DNA of 25,245 bases, from positions 1 to 25,245 of IMG/VR virus record IMGVR_UViG_3300027733_000190. One strand, 5' to 3'. Both the position numbers and the translations under genes were made by a program. The DNA is from a virus. The notes under the pieces are model-generated. The model saw only the letters and a program-made list of their open reading frames with translations, had not been told where the DNA came from and searched no databases. This document shows, in pieces, positions 21,144-25,245 of this stretch (position 1 is its first letter; the number at the start of each line of letters is the position of its first letter).

Positions 21144-22637
21144 TTAACTAGTTTTTTTAGATGGCGCCCATTCGCGTCTTGATAAAAATAATTCTGTGTA
21201 TAGACCGGCATGGTGCATTTTGTCATAGTGATATTTTGCTCCCGATACATAATAATATCCACTAAGCTGTTTATCAACGGTTTGTCGATTTAATTTTTCA
21301 TCATTTGGATCTTTTGCTTTCTGCGTTTCAGAAGGTTCAGTTGCTTTCATCACTTTCTCTGCCTGCTGTATTGAAACCATTACTGGAATCGTAAATCCTC
21401 GAGCCACTTGAAAATTAATATTATCTACTGTTACTTTAAGACGAATTTTATCTAATTCTTTTAAATTATGTGAGTTGACAAGTCGTGCGGCATTCCATTC
21501 TGGATGATTATTTCCATAATCGATATTCATCCATTTTTTAATTTCATTATTTGCTAGACTGAGTTCAGTTGGGACCAAATGTTGATCTTGTGAACGATCA
21601 ATACTTTTAATTGGGCTCATAAAGAAATCTTTTAACTTCTCAACGGGTTTCTTTGTTGCTTTTAAGTGATCGTAATAAAAAATATGTTTTTTATATCCTT
21701 GGTTTTTAATAATTTGTCCCTGGTCAGAAAGTAAATTCATGGACACAATATAATTTGACTTGCCTTTATATTCTAGTTCAGTGGTCAAATAATTAATCGT
21801 TGTTTCTTCTTCAAGTTGATCTCGAGTCGCAGAATCTTTCACATTTTGATTTATTCCGCTCATTAATGGATTTGCTGCAGTTAAAAAAGTTTTTTGAGCC
21901 TCTTCAACTTTTAATTGCTTATTTACTTCAATATAATTCAAATAGTAATACTTATCAATGAATGCCATAAAGAATGAATCATCGTCTTGATAGGCATGTG
22001 CTGCAATTGTTTGCATAAATTGCAAAGTGCCCATATTTGTATTAATCCAGGTCATCTTATCATTTGGCGTGCTTTCATTTTCAGCAAAGCCTAAACCGAC
22101 ATTATCACAGATCTTTTTAAGTGCATCTTTTGAATTCAGGTTAGGATAGCTTTTTGAAATATTCATATAGATCGTTGGAATATACAATTCACCACGTATC
22201 ATATATGTTATACCGATTGAGACTCCTTTTCTTTCGCCAGTGTATTTTGGTGGAATTGATTTGACCCCAGTAATTAAGAAGTCACAGCGAATTGGTTTAA
22301 GTTTTTCAGTACCTACTTTTAAATATACGCTGAGTATAAGATCAGTCTTTGGAAAATAGTCTCCAGCAAATTCGCCAAATTGATCAGCAAATGTTAATTG
22401 AATAGTTGGAATAAAACCCGTCTCATCGATCGTCATGGTTTCAATGTCCTTTACTATTTGTCCTCCGATTTTAATATATGGAGTGGTTGATCCAGTTTTT
22501 TCTGCAGCACTCGGTAAAGATTTTGGTGCTTTATATCCAGCCTGGGCAGTAGAATCAGCAGAAGTATCTTCTTCAAATAGCGTTTTTAACGGTACTTTCG
22601 GTAAGAGTGTTCCTTTTATAATTTGTCCAAATGACAT
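21144..22637 (-). CDS. Baseplate hub protein, gp27/gpD-like
   Basis: Residues about 50-130 have TPYIKIGGQIVKDIETMTID, ETGFIPTIQLTFADQFGEF and a CDFLITGVKSIPP region. These are the first barrel of gp27/late-control-protein-D hub proteins. Residues 165-240 (NSKDALKKICDNVGLGFAEN, MTWINTNMGTLQFMQTIAAH, then SFFMAFIDKYYYLNYIEV) match the central hub domain. The C-terminal SGYYYVSGAKYHYDKMHHAG segment is typical of the second barrel. At 497 residues it is longer than T4 gp27 (391), with inserts around 270-350. The spike that plugs into it is encoded two genes downstream, consistent with hub-spike assembly. Confidence 0.75.
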   Translation of the reverse strand: MSFGQIIKGTLLPKVPLKTLFEEDTSADSTAQAGYKAPKSLPSAAEKTGSTTPYIKIGGQIVKDIETMTIDETGFIPTIQLTFADQFGEFAGDYFPKTDLILSVYLKVGTEKLKPIRCDFLITGVKSIPPKYTGERKGVSIGITYMIRGELYIPTIYMNISKSYPNLNSKDALKKICDNVGLGFAENESTPNDKMTWINTNMGTLQFMQTIAAHAYQDDDSFFMAFIDKYYYLNYIEVNKQLKVEEAQKTFLTAANPLMSGINQNVKDSATRDQLEEETTINYLTTELEYKGKSNYIVSMNLLSDQGQIIKNQGYKKHIFYYDHLKATKKPVEKLKDFFMSPIKSIDRSQDQHLVPTELSLANNEIKKWMNIDYGNNHPEWNAARLVNSHNLKELDKIRLKVTVDNINFQVARGFTIPVMVSIQQAEKVMKATEPSETQKAKDPNDEKLNRQTVDKQLSGYYYVSGAKYHYDKMHHAGLYTELFLSRREWAPSKKTS

Positions 22638-23224
22638 TAAAATAGATTTGCTTTAGTTAATTGCTGAATTAGTCTTGCTCTAGAAATAGGTATTGGGCAA
22701 TTATCTTTTTTTACCTGAGTTACGTCTTCTCCAAAGATAACTTTACCGTCTTTTACTTTCACATTCTTGTTTCCACCAGTATTTACGTTTGGTGGAACTA
22801 TTTCTTTTACTCTATCTTTTAGAGCCTCTAATCTCTTCTTATCTTTAACTGTTTTTGGATTAAGAAGTTTAGACTCATTACTGTCTTTCTTCTGTGCACC
22901 CTTATCTACTACCTGTTTAGGTGATACTAACATCGCTTCTAAACTTTTAAATTGTGGAGTAAGTAGAAGATCTCCTTCGTCTAGTGAAAATGGATTTGAG
23001 ATTCCATTATATTTCAATAGAGCTTCATAATATTGTTGATCTGCATAGAGTCTAATCGCCAATAGGTCAGGGCGCATTATTTCTTCTTCCTTTACTCGAA
23101 TAATACCTTCAGAGATGCCTGAGTCCTTTTTGAAATCGAATGATGAACTAATTAAGTCAATAATTCGATCTCCGACTGGAGTTGTAAAAATATTCTTTAA
23201 TCTAAGTAGTCTAGTTATTAGCAT
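22637..23224 (-). CDS. Baseplate wedge protein, gp53-like, with LysM-type segment
   Basis: The 195-residue protein has an N-terminal domain ending around residue 90 in MRPDLLAIRLYADQQYYEAL, then KYNGISNPFSLDEGDLLLTP. This is the LysM-like pattern seen in gp53 and gpX baseplate proteins, where it packs in the wedge rather than binding peptidoglycan. Residues 100-165 are Lys/Asn-rich and probably unordered. The C-terminus (CPIPISRARLIQQLTKANLF) is again ordered and may dock another wedge part. Its stop shares one base with the hub start (22637). Confidence 0.68.
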   Translation of the reverse strand: MLITRLLRLKNIFTTPVGDRIIDLISSSFDFKKDSGISEGIIRVKEEEIMRPDLLAIRLYADQQYYEALLKYNGISNPFSLDEGDLLLTPQFKSLEAMLVSPKQVVDKGAQKKDSNESKLLNPKTVKDKKRLEALKDRVKEIVPPNVNTGGNKNVKVKDGKVIFGEDVTQVKKDNCPIPISRARLIQQLTKANLF

Positions 23225-23225
23225 A

Positions 23226-25139
23226 TTAGTCTTTTGTTTTTAGAGTTCTAAAGTAATCAGGTAGTGAGTTTGACTCTGCAAATTTTGTACCGTACGCTCG
23301 AGCAACCTTTGATTTAAAATAGCCGGCCAGCTCATCTGCTCCAGCCGTGCTTAATATTCCGGTTTCTGCACCAGCACTATCATATTCGAATATTTGAGCG
23401 CTTGATGTCCTTTGTGTAGGCGACTGGCTTGCTGGGGCAGTAGTATCACTCCTTCCTTTTTTTGCGTTATTTGCGGTGATACTATTATGTTCACCATATG
23501 AGTTATATGATGCAGATGATTGTGGTAATGCTGTGAATCCCATAGATCCACCACCAAAATTAAACATTGATTCAATATCCTGTTTTGCTCTAGGTCTACC
23601 GTGATCTAGAGTTACTGTGAATGTAACTTCTGTTGGAAAATCGTCTAATCCTAATGCATCTGAAAATTCAATTTTTGTACTAGTCATACATAAATTTCCA
23701 ATAACAGCCAGTGGATTCATTGGATTTCCAATAGTTAGGTGCCATTCGCCGACTGCTCTGCCATCTAAGAATGAACGCATAAGCAGTGGAGTTGCCATTA
23801 ATTGACTTACCCAAGATCCAGCAATATTCTGTGCACTTTGAGATTTTTGTACGGCACCTAAAACTCCGCCTAGGTCTTCATCTTTTACTCCTTGTGAAAT
23901 ACTGCCAATTGCTTTTGTAAGTTCTTCCCCTTTTCCTTGCAATTGACCTAGCATATATTGAATAACATCTTGGATTCCGCCAATAAAATCGCCGCCTTCA
24001 AATTTTTGACTCGGTATTCCAGGAAGGATAAATCCAGTTTTTTGGAAGTATCGGATTCCTCCACCCCAAAATTCTGCTTTATTGTATGTTAGTGATAAGA
24101 AATTCGTAATTAGGTCAAGCATTGCTATTCGAGGATTAATATTCGAAAATGATCTTAATTTATATGCGAACTTCATAGTGATTGGATGTTGATATGTAAA
24201 TCCTTGAGTACGAATCTTTGTTTCGTTAATCACGTTTAGTGGACCTCGAACACGATTCCAGTATTGCCCCTCTTCACCATATGCAGTTTTAATCCAATCC
24301 TGCATTTTCTCATCATATCCGGTCGCGGCATATGGATTGTCATTATTACTAAACAGTGTCGCTAGTAGTATGCTGCGAAGATTTGGATTTTCGGCTTGTG
24401 TTAGTCCAGCAGCATCTAGTAATGCCGCTGCACTAATTTCATTTCCGGTAACATCTTGTACTTTTGCAGTCTTAGGTGTCCAATTCCAACCATACTGAAT
24501 TCCAAGTAGGCTTGATAGTTTATTATCAGTATCTCCGCCCCACCAAGTTACTGCTTGTGCAATAGGAATTAGCGGTGCTTTTTCAGCAGCAAGCTGAACG
24601 CTATCTTCTACTGGAATAGGATATCTGCGTAGAGTTAGAAGACGATTATTTGGTATCTTTCCATACCATTTACACCATAGGAAGTCATTCCATTGATATG
24701 GAAGCGCTCCAACTATTGTGTCTGCTTTATTTTGATCTCCATTTGCTGCTGCCCATTTAATTATTTCACCAGCAGATGGATTTTCAGAGTATGCTTTATG
24801 TTCTTGTATTTTAGTCAGAGGACTCTTTGCACCTGCTTCCAATAGATTTGCACTACTCATGTCATTTAGATCACGATGGTATTCTGGAGAATAGTCTTTG
24901 CCTGCAATTGATCCATATTTTGCGTATCTAAATATATAAAATGGATTAAATGCAGAATCTGTGCCCTGAACGGCCATTGCGTTTCCTCCAGGACCATCAA
25001 CTGCACCATGTGCTTTATCAGTATATGTGTCCTTCAATTGAGGTAATGAATCAGTTATACTGAGCATATCACTCGTAGACTTTCCTGCTTCACCAGTGTT
25101 TGAGTTTCCTCCAAGTAAGTTAAAATTGCCTAGACCCAT
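23226..25139 (-). CDS. Large baseplate/tail structural protein (637 aa)
   Basis: This is the first gene of the baseplate operon and the longest there. Residues about 90-440 form a structured region rich in Trp and Tyr (for example WNDFLWCKWYGKIPNNRLL and MKFAYKLRSFSNINPRIAML). The stretch around 460-530 (EWHLTIGNPMNPLAVIGNL, STKIEFSDALGLDDFPTEVT, then FTVTLDHGRPRAKQDIESMF) matches a recurring tube/cap-like module also hinted at in T4 gp48/gp54. The last 100 residues are Ser/Ala/Thr-rich. It is likely structural, without enzyme motifs. The late motif lies 12 bases upstream of the start. Confidence 0.6.
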   Translation of the reverse strand: MGLGNFNLLGGNSNTGEAGKSTSDMLSITDSLPQLKDTYTDKAHGAVDGPGGNAMAVQGTDSAFNPFYIFRYAKYGSIAGKDYSPEYHRDLNDMSSANLLEAGAKSPLTKIQEHKAYSENPSAGEIIKWAAANGDQNKADTIVGALPYQWNDFLWCKWYGKIPNNRLLTLRRYPIPVEDSVQLAAEKAPLIPIAQAVTWWGGDTDNKLSSLLGIQYGWNWTPKTAKVQDVTGNEISAAALLDAAGLTQAENPNLRSILLATLFSNNDNPYAATGYDEKMQDWIKTAYGEEGQYWNRVRGPLNVINETKIRTQGFTYQHPITMKFAYKLRSFSNINPRIAMLDLITNFLSLTYNKAEFWGGGIRYFQKTGFILPGIPSQKFEGGDFIGGIQDVIQYMLGQLQGKGEELTKAIGSISQGVKDEDLGGVLGAVQKSQSAQNIAGSWVSQLMATPLLMRSFLDGRAVGEWHLTIGNPMNPLAVIGNLCMTSTKIEFSDALGLDDFPTEVTFTVTLDHGRPRAKQDIESMFNFGGGSMGFTALPQSSASYNSYGEHNSITANNAKKGRSDTTAPASQSPTQRTSSAQIFEYDSAGAETGILSTAGADELAGYFKSKVARAYGTKFAESNSLPDYFRTLKTKD

Positions 25140-25194
25140 TTATTGTATTTCTTTTTATTATTTATTGTGATTAAAAAAAGTATGCAAGTATTAC
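25140..25194 (-). other. Intergenic region upstream of the baseplate operon
   Basis: These 55 bases hold the late motif (25152-25165) and AT-rich flanks. The right part contains GTAAGTAAGTAATA on the minus strand, overlapping the stop region of the upstream gene end. Nothing else is seen. Confidence 0.5.
25152..25165 (-). promoter_or_regulatory. Late-promoter-like motif ATAAATAATAAAAA (copy a)
   Basis: On the minus strand this 14-mer lies 12 bases upstream of the start of the 637-residue baseplate gene. It is identical to copies at 7291-7304 and 3547-3560. It probably drives the five-gene baseplate transcript down to 19260. Confidence 0.6.
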
Positions 25195-25245
25195 TTACTT
25201 ACGTTGCATAAAATCTGAAAAACTCGAAACTCTATTATTTACAAC
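25195..25245 (-). CDS. C-terminal end of an upstream gene (partial)
   Basis: Reading the minus strand from the window edge, one frame gives VVNNRVSSFSDFMQRK and then a TAA stop at 25195-25197. It reads like the tail of a phage protein and is open to the edge, but only 16 residues are visible, so the call is weak and no function can be proposed. Confidence 0.4.
   Translation of the reverse strand, partial: VVNNRVSSFSDFMQRK

Noticed and set aside
1-25245. tRNA or rRNA genes
   Set aside because: No cloverleaf-like segment or rRNA-like sequence was noticed in the intergenic regions, all of which are under about 220 bases.

Overview
This AT-rich window is a piece of a T4-like contractile-tailed phage (myovirus) genome. 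The diagnostic genes are a gp52-type DNA topoisomerase subunit, a gp23-type major capsid protein, a gp21-type prohead protease fused in frame to a scaffold region, and a set of baseplate genes that includes a gp27-like hub, a gp5-like spike and a gp53/LysM-like wedge protein. Most starts have A-rich leaders without a clear Shine-Dalgarno sequence, and there is a small lipoprotein gene. Both fit a Bacteroidota-type host, but the host is an inference and cannot be fixed from this sequence.

Layout. (1) 1-2723, plus strand: the 3' part of the topoisomerase gene, then small accessory genes (zinc ribbon, lipoprotein, two or three small proteins). (2) 2779-8329, minus strand: a two-helix membrane protein, a Dps/ferritin-like protein, the major capsid protein, the protease-scaffold gene and a CbpA/DnaJ-like co-chaperone, with two hairpin terminators and near-identical AT-rich motifs just upstream of operon-leading genes. 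(3) 8386-19259, plus strand: an almost gapless block of about 11 kb devoted to sugar chemistry. It contains NeuA-like and NeuB-like enzymes, a short DegT-type aminotransferase, a hexapeptide acyltransferase, six glycosyltransferases, two GT42/DUF115-like proteins that bracket the block, a HAD phosphatase and a Cys-rich small protein. A free-standing Vsr-like homing endonuclease gene sits inside it. (4) 19260-25139, minus strand: a five-gene baseplate module, with the C-terminal end of one more gene at the right edge.

How it fits together. The minus-strand modules build the head and baseplate. The plus-strand block looks like a virus-encoded route to a CMP-activated nonulosonic (sialic-like) acid and its assembly into a glycan. 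Its target (virion protein, host surface or other) is not visible. No dehydratase or NeuC/PseG-like step is present, so the precursor must come from the host or from elsewhere in the phage genome. Several of the sugar enzymes are reduced: NeuB has no SAF domain, the aminotransferase has no C-terminal domain, and the GT8-like domain has lost its DxD.

The strongest leads are the nonulosonic-acid locus, the likely nested internal start for the scaffold inside the protease gene, the eleven-fold 14-residue repeat in that scaffold, the Dps-type metal-ligand spacing in a small phage protein, and a 14-base motif repeated before three late genes.
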